This document shows, piece by piece, positions 46,197 to 54,446 of a DNA stretch of 64,000 nucleotides; the stretch's first letter is position 1; every line of letters starts with the position of its first letter. This stretch comes from a virus: IMG/VR virus record IMGVR_UViG_3300035390_000014, positions 124,001-188,000 of that record. One strand, 5' to 3'. The notes beneath the pieces were generated by a model, which saw nothing but the letters and a program-made list of their open reading frames with translations, made no database searches and was not told the origin of the DNA. The translations under genes and the position numbers were made by a program.

Positions 46197-47699
46197 ATGA
46201 ATACTGTCAAAATGATAAGTATTATAAATGAGAAATATAAACTAAATTCATTTTTAGGGGTAGATATTATAAAGCAGTATTTAAAAGATAAAGCAGATAT
46301 TGATATGGTATGTGTAACATATCAATTATATGTGCATAATAATATGTATCATGAATTAAGAAAAAATGAATTTGACAATGGTGAAGTAGTTTGTGAGATT
46401 GGTTACCTAGTTAATATTCTTCAAATAATAAAAAATTACGAAGATGGTGTAGAAGATTTATCTACTGGATTAATAATGTTAGATGATGACCAATGGAAAA
46501 CTGTTCATAGTGTTATTGAAAATGCAAATTCTATTGATATAAATAATATTGAAATATTTGGATTTTCATCTCTTTATATTACATTTTTATATTTATTTTT
46601 ATATGCAGCTATTATAAAAAGAAGAAATCCAAATATTAAAATTGTATTTGGTGGGTATCATGTGACCCTTAGTGAAAGAATAAGAAAGTTATTATTAAAA
46701 ACTAATATAGTTGATATAACAATATCTGGTGATGGTTGTAAACCAATGTTAGATATAGCTCAAGGAAAAATAACAGAAGGTGATTATTTTGGAAAGTTTG
46801 AACAAACTCCATCATTACCGCATTATACTAAAATACGAAGAAGAATAGGACCACCAAATTTTTCTACTTTATCATCTGTGGGTTGTAAATTTAATTGTTA
46901 TTTTTGTGCTAGTTCTAGAGAATTTATAGAATGTGATTTAGATTATCTAAAAAAATATATAGAAAGAGAAAATAAAATATACCGCATTAATCATATTAGC
47001 TTTGCCGATGATTGCATCAATCCCACAATCTCGAGAGCAATAGCACTTTGTAATGTTATGAAAAATTTCCCAAGTATAACTTGGAATGCACATTTTGTGT
47101 GTTCTCAATACAATGATAAATTATTAGAAGCATTAGTAGATAGTGGTTGCACTGAATTATTTTTAGGAACTGAAGCATTTTCTGATGATATTTTAGATGT
47201 TATAAATAAAAATTGTAATAAGAAAAAATATTTAGAAACTATTCATAAATTATGTGATGCCGGTATAAAAGTTGTTCTTGGAATTATATGTGGATTACCA
47301 TCAGAAACAGATGAAAAATTTCAAGAAACATTAGATGTTGTAATTAACTTAGTTAAAAACTATGAAGACTTAATTACAATAGCTCCAGTTTGTATTAAAA
47401 TGTTTCCAGGTTCTGAAATGTATAAAAAACCAGACAAGTTTGGTATATCATTTACCTATTGGAGTAAAGATATTATAAATAAATATTGGAAATATAAGAT
47501 AGAAGAAGAATTTCCTGAATTATTACCATTAATTGAAACTATACCTTTTTTGTTTTCTATAGAAGGAGTTTCTGGGAATGATCGTTTTGAAAGACAGGCA
47601 AGATTTTTGCCATTTAAAAAGAATTTATTAATTTATGGTAATGGTGAAAGTCTATCTCTATATAACAATGTAAATGAATTAAAACCAATAACATTGTAA
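46197..47699 (+). CDS. Radical SAM protein with B12-binding-like N-terminal domain
   Basis: 500 aa from the ATG at 46197 (AAAGGAAA upstream), just after the preceding stop. The N-terminal 190 residues are Rossmann-like with KIVFGGYHVTLSER and DITISGDG, as in cobalamin-binding radical SAM enzymes. CKFNCYFC (Cys about 231, 235, 238) binds the 4Fe-4S cluster, and ADDCINP and GTEAFSDDIL follow the usual barrel. Such enzymes methylate or rearrange unreactive carbons. Sitting between portal and protease genes it looks inserted. The 3' end carries a 21-nt duplicated segment. Confidence 0.82.
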   Translation: MNTVKMISIINEKYKLNSFLGVDIIKQYLKDKADIDMVCVTYQLYVHNNMYHELRKNEFDNGEVVCEIGYLVNILQIIKNYEDGVEDLSTGLIMLDDDQWKTVHSVIENANSIDINNIEIFGFSSLYITFLYLFLYAAIIKRRNPNIKIVFGGYHVTLSERIRKLLLKTNIVDITISGDGCKPMLDIAQGKITEGDYFGKFEQTPSLPHYTKIRRRIGPPNFSTLSSVGCKFNCYFCASSREFIECDLDYLKKYIERENKIYRINHISFADDCINPTISRAIALCNVMKNFPSITWNAHFVCSQYNDKLLEALVDSGCTELFLGTEAFSDDILDVINKNCNKKKYLETIHKLCDAGIKVVLGIICGLPSETDEKFQETLDVVINLVKNYEDLITIAPVCIKMFPGSEMYKKPDKFGISFTYWSKDIINKYWKYKIEEEFPELLPLIETIPFLFSIEGVSGNDRFERQARFLPFKKNLLIYGNGESLSLYNNVNELKPITL

Positions 47700-47717
47700 A
47701 TGAATTAAAACCAATTT
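47668..47717 (+). repeat. Short direct repeat at the 3' end of the radical SAM gene
   Basis: TGTAAATGAATTAAAACCAAT occurs twice, 26 nt apart; the first copy is coding and the second follows the stop. It could be a scar of slippage or of insertion of the gene. Confidence 0.8.
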
Positions 47718-47735
47718 AAATAATAGGAGTATATA

Positions 47736-48392
47736 ATGAGCTCTTTTATATTAGAAAGCGCTATATTACAGGAAGCTAAGATAGTTAAAGAAACTCCTGG
47801 TAAAGCAATATTTCGTTGTACCATTCAAACTGCGGATGATATTAATGCAAATAAAAGAATGTATCCAAGAATGGTTCTTGAAAATGGTATGCAAAACTGT
47901 GCCCCAAGAATGAGATCAAGAGCATTCTTATCTGAATTAGATCATCCGATTCCTCAAGGTGGAGCGTTTGACCAAATAAGACAAACTACAGTTCAATTAA
48001 AAGAAGTATCTCATATTATTAGAGATTATGAATGGAAAGGTAATCACCTAGTAGCTGAGATGGAAACAACCTCAACTCCAAATGGTGGAATACTTTGTGG
48101 TCTATTAAGAGACAATTCTGGAATTGGATTTTCTATGCGTGGATTAGCAGAGTTAGAAAGACTTCAAGAATATAATATGGTTAAAGGTCCTTTAACTATT
48201 ATTGCATTTGATGCAGTTTCCCAACCTTCACATAAAGCGGCCGTAGTTAACTTTAGTGAAATGCAATTTGAATCTTCAATGTTAATGGAAAGTGTTGGAC
48301 AAATATGTGTAAATGGTAGATGTTTCTTACCAGACTATTTTGATAAATTAGTAGAATCTAGGATAGTTACATTTTTTGATAAATGGGTGTAG
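47736..48392 (+). CDS. Prohead protease (gp21-like)
   Basis: 218 aa, similar in size to T4 gp21 (212 aa). FLSELDHP near 64-71 supplies the catalytic His (His70) and GIGFSMRGLAEL near 129-140 the catalytic Ser, the order of the herpes-protease-like prohead proteases. It would cleave core and capsid proteins before DNA packaging. TAGGAG precedes the ATG. It ends in TAG, with ACA and an in-frame ATG directly after, leading into the next gene. Confidence 0.88.
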   Translation: MSSFILESAILQEAKIVKETPGKAIFRCTIQTADDINANKRMYPRMVLENGMQNCAPRMRSRAFLSELDHPIPQGGAFDQIRQTTVQLKEVSHIIRDYEWKGNHLVAEMETTSTPNGGILCGLLRDNSGIGFSMRGLAELERLQEYNMVKGPLTIIAFDAVSQPSHKAAVVNFSEMQFESSMLMESVGQICVNGRCFLPDYFDKLVESRIVTFFDKWV

Positions 48393-48395
48393 ACA

Positions 48396-48809
48396 ATGAG
48401 TAAATTAATTGATATCTATCTTGAATCTTTAAACGAAGGTGTACTTAGCACTGCAGCAAAATATTGGGCACCTAAAGTTGGAAGAGTAGCCAAAACTACT
48501 GGTAAATTTTATGGAAAAGCAGCAATAAAACATGCTCCTGCTGCTGCTTATGCTGTTGGAAAAACTGCACAAACAGTTGCCAAACCAATAGTAAATGCTG
48601 GAAAAAGTGCTGGTAAAGCTATTGGACATGGAGCTGTTAATGCTGTTAGATCAGCTGGAAATAGCATGGCTAATTCAATAAAAAAACGCTGGGCTAAACA
48701 TATGAAAGATAGAAAAAGTAATAAGAATATGAGAAACCTTCATAAAAATATTGCCAGAAATAAAGCTTTGGCCAAATCTAATGCTAATAATGTAAAAAAG
48801 ATAAAGTAA
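48396..48809 (+). CDS. Basic Ala/Lys-rich core-like protein, in frame after protease amber stop
   Basis: 137 aa, Lys- and Ala-rich like histone H1 or T4 internal proteins, with AAYAVGKTAQTVAKP repeats. The ATG has no purine-rich ribosome site and stands one codon after the TAG of the protease in the same frame. Readthrough of UAG by the phage's own CUA tRNA would give a 356-residue fusion. Otherwise a prohead core protein by position. Confidence 0.6.
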   Translation: MSKLIDIYLESLNEGVLSTAAKYWAPKVGRVAKTTGKFYGKAAIKHAPAAAYAVGKTAQTVAKPIVNAGKSAGKAIGHGAVNAVRSAGNSMANSIKKRWAKHMKDRKSNKNMRNLHKNIARNKALAKSNANNVKKIK

Positions 48810-48817
48810 GGAGATAT

Positions 48818-49114
48818 ATGAATATAATCGAATGTAAAGAAATGCAGAGAATTAAAAAACATGAATTGATACCAACTGTTATAGATCACATTTTTACTAT
48901 ATGTAAAGAAGATAAAAATTTTACTATTCAAGAAAGAATTGGAAAAATAGATAGTAGATTAACTCAAGCAAACACTCAAATTTCAAAACATAAAAAACTA
49001 TTGAATCAATCTAATAAGATTAAAAAAGAATTATTAGAGAAGATAAAAGCGATAGACGATGAAAGTTTTAAAATTAAATATAAAGTATTAGAAACTTTAG
49101 GAAGTGATATATGA
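48818..49114 (+). CDS. Coiled-coil core protein
   Basis: 98 aa, heptad-patterned (ERIGKIDSRLTQANTQISKHKKLL). AAGGAG precedes the ATG; the stop overlaps the next start (ATGA). Position between protease and capsid matches the T4 scaffold region (gp22). Confidence 0.6.
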   Translation: MNIIECKEMQRIKKHELIPTVIDHIFTICKEDKNFTIQERIGKIDSRLTQANTQISKHKKLLNQSNKIKKELLEKIKAIDDESFKIKYKVLETLGSDI

Positions 49115-49524
49115 ATATTATTGAAACTAAAATCCCTGATATAAATATAGAAAATATAGATCAATCTAAAGTTAACTTAGCAGAAAAAATAATTAATAAC
49201 ATTAATCCTTTATTCGATGATTTGAGACAAGAAAAAATAAATGATTTTAAGTTTAAAGTAAATGAATTTAAACAAATTAAATCAACTGTATTATCTAATA
49301 AAAGTGAGATTGAAACCTTATTTGTACATTACAAAAGAAAACAAAAAGTTAAAAAATTATTGGAAAGAATTGATAAGTTAGTTTCTTTAGGTATTGTTAA
49401 CGAAGGTCAAACAAAGCAAGAAACTATAATTTTATTAAAAATTATTGACAAGTTACCAACTGATAAGTTAAACTTTCATCTAAAAGAAACCATGAACACA
49501 ATATCAAAACGATTTCCAACTTAA
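49111..49524 (+). CDS. Helical scaffold-like protein
   Basis: 137 aa, coupled to the preceding gene. Highly charged and helical throughout (VNEFKQIKSTVLSNKSEIETL). With the gene before it, it may form the prohead core that the protease degrades. Confidence 0.6.
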   Translation: MNIIETKIPDINIENIDQSKVNLAEKIINNINPLFDDLRQEKINDFKFKVNEFKQIKSTVLSNKSEIETLFVHYKRKQKVKKLLERIDKLVSLGIVNEGQTKQETIILLKIIDKLPTDKLNFHLKETMNTISKRFPT

Positions 49525-49549
49525 TAAGTAAAAGTATCAAAATAGTATC

Positions 49550-49602
49550 AACTCTGAGTTTGTTTCTTAAATGTCTTGAGAAACAAACTCAGAGTTTTTT
49601 TC
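49550..49602 (+). terminator. Strong terminator before the capsid gene
   Basis: AACTCTGAGTTTGTTTCT pairs perfectly with 49579-49596 (18 bp), followed by T-run and TTCCGTTGG. It isolates capsid expression from upstream genes. Confidence 0.92.
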
Positions 49603-49634
49603 CGTTGGGAAATGTTCTAACTAGTAAAGTAAAT

Positions 49635-49650
49635 AGAACATAATATAAAT
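49635..49650 (+). promoter_or_regulatory. Late-type promoter motif, copy 16 (capsid gene)
   Basis: AGAACATAATATAAAT, 53 nt before the capsid ATG and directly after the strong terminator. This copy is the best evidence that the motif is a late promoter. Confidence 0.7.
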
Positions 49651-49703
49651 TCTTACTTGGATTATTATGTTAATTTATTATATCTACCATAGGAGGTATT
49701 ATT

Positions 49704-51155
49704 ATGAAAGAACTTCTACAAGAAGTGTACCAAACAACTAAGAAAATTTCTGGTGTGGATCCTTCCAAACCTGGAAATATGAAACAAGTCCTTGTCGATG
49801 ACGTTGCCTTCAATACTTATGTTACAGGTTTAGCTGAGTCTATTGAAAACAAAAAAGACAGAGAACAATTTACACTATTAGCAGAAAACACAAGAGTGAA
49901 CTTACTTGAAAATTCAATGTTTCAGATCAACCCTTACGAAACTTTGACTCTTCCTATTCTTAGAGTTTTCTATCCAAAACTTATTGCCAAAGAACTTATT
50001 ACGGTTTCTCCTATGGACAAACCTGAAACTATTAAAGCATTTTTGAAAGCTACTTTCAGTCCTTCTAATAGTTCTACTAAATATCCTTCTCCTGTAACTG
50101 GACAAGATATTTCTAGTGGTCCTGTTGTTGGTACTCCAGTATCTGCTTCAATGCCTGTTCCTTCTGACGCTTTCGATATTTTAGCAGTTGCTGGTGTTTC
50201 TAGTGACGAAGCTCATCTTGAAAGAGATTATGAAATTACAGCTGTTTCTGATGATGGTACTGCTTGGACAGAAGTATCTATTGTACCTGCAGTTGAAGGA
50301 CATTTTTCTTCAAGTGTAACTGTTAATTCTACTTCAGATGTTATTTCTGGTAAAGTTAATTATCTTGACGGACTTGTTGATGTATCTAGTACTACTGGTA
50401 CAGTTAAGTTCATCAAATACAAAGTTACTTTTTCACTAGAAGAAAATAAAATCAATCCTTCTGTTCAATTAAGTGTAGACAAAGTTCGTCTATATGCGAA
50501 AGACAGACAGATCAGTGCAAACTGGACTATTAACATGGAACAAGACATGAGAGCTCTATTTGATCTTTCTATGCAAGCTGAAATTGTTAATGTCCTTGGA
50601 CAACAAATCGCTCTTGATATTGATAGAGAGATTATCAATGCATTGATTACTGCTAATGCAAGATTGAATACTTCCGACCATGTTGGAACATTCGCTAGAA
50701 CAGCTCCATCTGGATACACTTGGGGTGACAAATATTGGCATGAAAATATCATCCCAGTATTGAATAAACTATCTGCACAGGTTTACACTGATACTAACAT
50801 GGAAGCTGCAAATGTTATTGCTGCTAACCCTCTTGACGTAGCTATTCTTGAAGATCTCCAGGGATTCAACTATACTGGTACTTCTTCTGTAGATGGTAAC
50901 ATGGGTTATAGAAGCGCAACAGTTGCTGGTGGAAAATGGAAAGTATTGACTTCAGCAGTAATTCCTCAAGGAACTATGTTGATGGTTTATAAACCAGTTG
51001 AAGAACTAAAGAGTGTATATATCTATGCTCCGTATGTTCCTGCTGTCCTTCACCCATATCCACTGGGAGCTACACCTTCTCTAACAATCCTTAGCAGATA
51101 TGCTACTGCATTGATTAGAAGTAATGGTATCTGTGCTTGTACAATTACTGCATAA
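49704..51155 (+). CDS. Major capsid protein (gp23-like)
   Basis: 483 aa (T4 gp23 is 521 before cleavage). NPYETLTLPILRVFYPKLIAKELITVSPMDKP near 72-103 is the conserved T4-like capsid start, and later VSFSLEENKINPS-type strands, AEIVNVLGQQIALDIDREIINAL and a YAPYVPAVLHPYPLG end agree with gp23 folds. It has its own promoter and is enclosed by terminators. Codon choice looks different from the neighbours, with more C-ending codons (GAC, TAC, ATC), as expected for a very highly expressed gene. TAGGAGG precedes the ATG. Confidence 0.92.
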   Translation: MKELLQEVYQTTKKISGVDPSKPGNMKQVLVDDVAFNTYVTGLAESIENKKDREQFTLLAENTRVNLLENSMFQINPYETLTLPILRVFYPKLIAKELITVSPMDKPETIKAFLKATFSPSNSSTKYPSPVTGQDISSGPVVGTPVSASMPVPSDAFDILAVAGVSSDEAHLERDYEITAVSDDGTAWTEVSIVPAVEGHFSSSVTVNSTSDVISGKVNYLDGLVDVSSTTGTVKFIKYKVTFSLEENKINPSVQLSVDKVRLYAKDRQISANWTINMEQDMRALFDLSMQAEIVNVLGQQIALDIDREIINALITANARLNTSDHVGTFARTAPSGYTWGDKYWHENIIPVLNKLSAQVYTDTNMEAANVIAANPLDVAILEDLQGFNYTGTSSVDGNMGYRSATVAGGKWKVLTSAVIPQGTMLMVYKPVEELKSVYIYAPYVPAVLHPYPLGATPSLTILSRYATALIRSNGICACTITA

Positions 51156-51182
51156 TAAAGTAATAAAATATTATTATAATAT

Positions 51183-51220
51183 AACTCCCTTAGCTATTGA
51201 TTTAGTTAAGGGAGTTTTTT
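51183..51220 (+). terminator. Terminator after the capsid gene
   Basis: AACTCCCTTA pairs with TAAGGGAGTT, followed by TTTT and CCGT. Confidence 0.9.
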
Positions 51221-51251
51221 CCGTATGCATAAGAACCTATTTTATTATAAA

Positions 51252-51267
51252 AGAACATATATTAAAA
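51252..51267 (+). promoter_or_regulatory. Late-type promoter motif, copy 17
   Basis: AGAACATATATTAAAA, a diverged copy, 13 nt before the endonuclease ATG. Confidence 0.45.
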
Positions 51268-51279
51268 AGGAGATTATAA

Positions 51280-52353
51280 ATGGGAAAACATATTATTAAG
51301 GATATTGAATTTGTAGAATGCCCATATTGTGAAAAAGGGAAAGATAATCAATTTCAAATGATTCATTGGACACATTTAAAAAAAATACATGGGAAAAAAA
51401 TTGATGATGTTTTAATTGAATTTCCTGGAATTCCAACAATGACAAAAAAAGAATCTGATAGAAGAAGAATTGCCGCTAAAAAAGGGACTAAAGAAAGTAG
51501 CAAAACACATTCTAAATTAAAAACTATTAAATGTATACACTGTAAGAATGAAATTCAAGTAAAAAATAATACATCAAATACACAAGCATGTAAAGAATGT
51601 TTAGAAAAAGGATTAGAAAATCCTGATGGAAAAACTAAACAAGTAGCAAATATTAATAGACAAAAAACATTAAGAAAAAAATATGGAGTTAATAATGCTG
51701 CAAATATTCCAGGTGTTACAGAAAAGAAAATAGAAACATGTGAAAATAAATATGGTGGTGTTGGATTTGCTAGTGATCAATTAAAAGAAAAAACAATAAA
51801 TACTATTAAAGAAAAATATGGTGTTGATAATATAATGAAATCTAATCCTGGTAAAAAAGGTTATATCAAAACATGTAATAAAAAATACAATGTTGATAAT
51901 ACAGTACACCTACCAGAAATAGCAGAAAAAATATCTAAAACTAAAAAAGAATATTTTAAAACTCACGATCACCATCATAAAGGTAAAACATACGAAGAAA
52001 TTATGGGTCAACCCAGAGCTGCTGAAAGAATAGAAGAACTTCGTGTATCCGGAGCAATTGGTCAATCATTAACCCCATTCATATCAGCGCCACAATTAAA
52101 ACTATTTGAATTAGTAAAACAAATATATCCAGAAGCTATAATGGAATATCCAATAGATATTTTTTGTATTGACATAGCTATAGAAGATTTAAGAATTGCT
52201 ATAGAGTATGATGGTAGTTATTGGCATGATAAAGAAAGAGATGATTATAGAGATTATGTCTTAAAAGAAAAAGGTTGGTCTACAATAAGATTTGAAGATT
52301 ATGTTCCATCTAAAGAAGAACTAATATTAGAAATCAATAAGAACATATTATAA
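51280..52353 (+). CDS. EDxHD/Vsr-like homing endonuclease
   Basis: 357 aa. CPYC and a C-H pair make an N-terminal finger; CIHCKN and ACKEC a second. Four repeats with KYG-(V/G) signatures (residues 125-210) look like nuclease-associated modular DNA-binding repeats. The C-terminus has IDIFCIDIAI, AIEYDGSYWH (about 309-317) and GWSTIRFEDYV, a Vsr/PDDEXK-like nuclease as in I-Bth0305I-type enzymes. AAAAAGGAG precedes the ATG. It follows the capsid gene, a common location for phage homing genes. Its stop lies inside promoter copy 18. Confidence 0.8.
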   Translation: MGKHIIKDIEFVECPYCEKGKDNQFQMIHWTHLKKIHGKKIDDVLIEFPGIPTMTKKESDRRRIAAKKGTKESSKTHSKLKTIKCIHCKNEIQVKNNTSNTQACKECLEKGLENPDGKTKQVANINRQKTLRKKYGVNNAANIPGVTEKKIETCENKYGGVGFASDQLKEKTINTIKEKYGVDNIMKSNPGKKGYIKTCNKKYNVDNTVHLPEIAEKISKTKKEYFKTHDHHHKGKTYEEIMGQPRAAERIEELRVSGAIGQSLTPFISAPQLKLFELVKQIYPEAIMEYPIDIFCIDIAIEDLRIAIEYDGSYWHDKERDDYRDYVLKEKGWSTIRFEDYVPSKEELILEINKNIL

Positions 52354-52355
52354 AT
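52340..52355 (+). promoter_or_regulatory. Late-type promoter motif, copy 18
   Basis: Exact AGAACATATTATAAAT, overlapping the last codons of the endonuclease. It has no ORF downstream, only a short RNA and a terminator. Confidence 0.6.
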
Positions 52356-52357
52356 TA

Positions 52358-52452
52358 AAGATATGCCGGGCTCTGACTATGTAAATTCTTCTCTCTCATA
52401 AGTCGAGCAAGTAAAAAGGACCACATGTTATCGGGGACGTGTGGTCCTTTTT
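52358..52452 (+). ncRNA. Short stand-alone RNA between promoter and terminator
   Basis: Begins just after promoter copy 18 and ends in a 16-bp terminator. GCTC-GACTATG pairs with CATAAGTC-GAGC (one bulge) to make a first hairpin; a second is the terminator. No ORF. About 95 nt. Confidence 0.6.
52413..52452 (+). terminator. Terminator of the short RNA
   Basis: AAAAAGGACCACATGT pairs with ACGTGTGGTCCTTTTT around TATCGGGG, followed by T-run and CCGTAGG. Confidence 0.92.
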
Positions 52453-52474
52453 TCCGTAGGCACATAATGATTAC

Positions 52475-52514
52475 AAAAAAAATACCCAATCTATAAAAGA
52501 CTGGGTATTTTTTT
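52475..52514. terminator. Bidirectional terminator between + and - blocks
   Basis: AAAAAATACCCA pairs with TGGGTATTTTTT around ATCTATAAAAGAC. Poly-T on both strands; it ends the minus-strand operon that runs from 64 kb. Confidence 0.9.
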
Positions 52515-52592
52515 GCGGAGTTTAAACCACCTTTACATAATACACCCCCGACATTACTTCCTCGTTAGTGTTACATAAATCTTTTTTTTGAT
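52515..52592. other. Intergenic spacer
   Basis: No gene seen; AT-rich tail with T-runs. Confidence 0.3.
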
Positions 52593-52733
52593 TTATTTAT
52601 TAAAAGGACATCCCTTACAGCATTCATTGCCTTTGTTACAATCAAAGCATTCAGATGGATATTTGCATATTTCGCACCAATAAGCTTTTGTAAAGATTCC
52701 TTGTACCAGATGTTCGTGAATAAATTTCCACAT
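52593..52733 (-). CDS. Small Cys-rich protein
   Basis: 46 aa with seven Cys in the second half (CEIC, CFDC, CCKGC), likely binding zinc. AAGGAGACTTGATT precedes the ATG. Unknown function. Confidence 0.6.
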   Translation of the reverse strand: MWKFIHEHLVQGIFTKAYWCEICKYPSECFDCNKGNECCKGCPFNK

Positions 52734-52781
52734 AATCAAGTCTCCTTATAAAGTTAAGTTGCAATAATCTCTTACCTATGA

Positions 52782-52798
52782 CTTAATAATATATATAG
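52782..52798 (-). promoter_or_regulatory. AT-rich promoter-like element (minus)
   Basis: On the minus strand CTATATATATTATTAAG, upstream of the 52733 gene; same core as at 10037, 19681 and 25565. Confidence 0.35.
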
Positions 52799-52819
52799 AA
52801 TATTTAATTATATTGGATT

Positions 52820-52987
52820 CTATTCAGACATAAATAAATTCTGATAAGCAGATTTATGAATCTCTCCACTATTACCACCGATCATTTTTTGTTTTGCCTT
52901 TTCATCTTTTTCTAAATACTTATAAGCATCTTTATGAAACTCACCAGTATTGTTTCCTATTATTATTTCCTTTACTTTAGAAAACAT
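52820..52987 (-). CDS. Small protein with internal repeat
   Basis: 55 aa. IIIGNNTGEFHKDAY and MIGGNSGEIHKSAY are two copies of one 14-residue unit. AAAGGAG precedes the ATG. The unit recurs in no other gene seen here. Confidence 0.55.
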   Translation of the reverse strand: MFSKVKEIIIGNNTGEFHKDAYKYLEKDEKAKQKMIGGNSGEIHKSAYQNLFMSE

Positions 52988-53062
52988 TATAATATCTCCT
53001 TTAAAATATAAACAACATAAATAATTGATTCAATTGATAAAATTAAAAACCACCAATCACGT

Positions 53063-53272
53063 CTATTTAACAGCTTCTTTTTTGGCGTCTGTTGCTTCGA
53101 ACTGCTTGACGTAATTTTTTGCCTCTTGGTTTCCACACCCAGATACGATTGGTCTCGCACTGGTGTATTCACTGATCGGACTTCGCAAACCTTTAATATC
53201 TTTAGCATAAAACACCGCCCATGAATAACAGTCATCTCCACCAAATTTTACTGCTCTATATTTTTTCGCCAT
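53063..53272 (-). CDS. Hypothetical protein
   Basis: 69 aa from the ATG at 53272 (AAGGAATATTG upstream, TAATG overlap with RNase HI). AKKYRAVKFGGDDCYSWAVFY suggests a small beta fold. It also contains SGCGN. Unknown, but tight coupling with RNase HI suggests a nucleic acid role. Confidence 0.55.
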   Translation of the reverse strand: MAKKYRAVKFGGDDCYSWAVFYAKDIKGLRSPISEYTSARPIVSGCGNQEAKNYVKQFEATDAKKEAVK

Positions 53273-53679
53273 TACAATATTCCTTTTTGAGCAAGAGAAT
53301 CGGCTATAGTATTTTGTTCTCTTGGTACCCATTGAATAGTTACATATTTTTTTGAGGTTAACCATTCATATAATTGAACAGCGTTAACCCATAAAGGTTT
53401 AAGATTATTGGATTTACATTTCCATTGACCTGTAACCTGCATGATTACCAATTTTGAATCACCATAGATATCAATGTGAGTTATCTTCTTATCCTTCACA
53501 AGATATTTCAACAACTCAATCAATCCCATATATTCAGCATAGTTATTAGTTCTATCCTCACTTGCTGTTCTTGATTCATGGTCCACTATATTTTCTTCGG
53601 TATCCAGGATTGCCCAACCACATTGAGCTAATCCTGGATTCCCTTTAGAAGACCCATCAAAGTATCCTTTACAATGCAT
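53272..53679 (-). CDS. rnhA: Ribonuclease HI-like protein
   Basis: 135 aa. GYFDGSSKGNPG (Asp8), NNYAEYMGL (Glu about 49), GDSKLVI (Asp about 74) and NTIADSLAQ (Asp about 126) are the four carboxylates of RNase HI. It removes RNA from RNA-DNA hybrids, for example primers at the phage fork. AAGGAG precedes the ATG. Confidence 0.92.
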   Translation of the reverse strand: MHCKGYFDGSSKGNPGLAQCGWAILDTEENIVDHESRTASEDRTNNYAEYMGLIELLKYLVKDKKITHIDIYGDSKLVIMQVTGQWKCKSNNLKPLWVNAVQLYEWLTSKKYVTIQWVPREQNTIADSLAQKGIL

Positions 53680-53727
53680 ATTTCTCCTTAAACGTGCGAT
53701 GTAGGGATCACTAGATCCAGTCCCACA

Positions 53728-53910
53728 TTATTCGTTTTTTACAAACTTGTTATTAAATTCTATTCCATAAGGAATAATTATAATACAACATACTCCACCA
53801 ACTATAAATCCTGCACCAACTGATACTATGTTTCCAATCCCAATACCAAAACATACTCCAGCTCCTATAGCACAGAACCAGAACAAACATAGTAATCCTT
53901 CTTTACCCAT
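53728..53910 (-). CDS. Small Gly-rich membrane protein
   Basis: 60 aa with two hydrophobic helices (LLCLFWFCAIGAGVCFG and VSVGAGFIVGGVCCIIII). It is similar in pattern to the small membrane protein at 57255. Overlaps the preceding gene by 8 nt. Confidence 0.6.
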   Translation of the reverse strand: MGKEGLLCLFWFCAIGAGVCFGIGIGNIVSVGAGFIVGGVCCIIIIPYGIEFNNKFVKNE

Positions 53911-54121
53911 TTGGTTTTTCCTCTATTTTTATTTTTGGATTAAATCTAAGAAATGCTATACCATTGATACATACCCATACCCTTCCATCAGATCCAATTT
54001 GAATACCTAAATCTCCATTGAATATCTTATCGTCTGGAAGATTCTCAATTGATATAACCCCTTGACTATGTGTTTCATTCATCTCTTTAAAGACAATTGG
54101 AGCTCCAGATAAATCACTCAT
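53903..54121 (-). CDS. Hypothetical protein
   Basis: 72 aa, beta-rich by eye (GDLGIQIGSDGRVWVCINGIAFLRF). Overlaps neighbours on both sides, typical of this operon. Unknown. Confidence 0.55.
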   Translation of the reverse strand: MSDLSGAPIVFKEMNETHSQGVISIENLPDDKIFNGDLGIQIGSDGRVWVCINGIAFLRFNPKIKIEEKPNG

Positions 54122-54443
54122 AGGTTTTCCTCATATAATCTGATGCCTTAACAACATCAAGAGATGGCCATAACCGTTTGCAATATCCAAGTTCAGGGAT
54201 ATCCCAATGACCCATACTTCCACCAGGTCCTTCTCTTTTGGCTTCTACACCATAATCAATTGCCATTTTGCGAATCATCTCAGACCCACCACTATGGTCT
54301 TCCCGACTCTCACCTTTTGTCACAACTGTCCATGACATACACTCAGCATCACATTGTTTTGGATATCCAGTTTTTCCCATAATAAATGGGCACTTTTTTG
54401 TTGAGCAAAGATCAGTTGGTATTAATGGAACTTTTTTATTCAT
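54114..54443 (-). CDS. Cys-containing hypothetical protein
   Basis: 109 aa. CSTKKCPFI, CDAEC and a late GYCKRLWP suggest a metal site or Fe-S cluster. The HSGGSEMIRKMAIDYG stretch is helical. It lies after a phosphoribosyltransferase. Unknown. Confidence 0.55.
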   Translation of the reverse strand: MNKKVPLIPTDLCSTKKCPFIMGKTGYPKQCDAECMSWTVVTKGESREDHSGGSEMIRKMAIDYGVEAKREGPGGSMGHWDIPELGYCKRLWPSLDVVKASDYMRKTYE

Positions 54444-54446
54444 TTT

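Noticed and set aside
52987-53244. 85-codon minus-strand ORF ending in a hydrophobic helix
   Set aside because: It overlaps the 69-aa gene in another frame and has no start with a ribosome site. The last 25 codons could still encode a short membrane peptide, but no start codon supports it.
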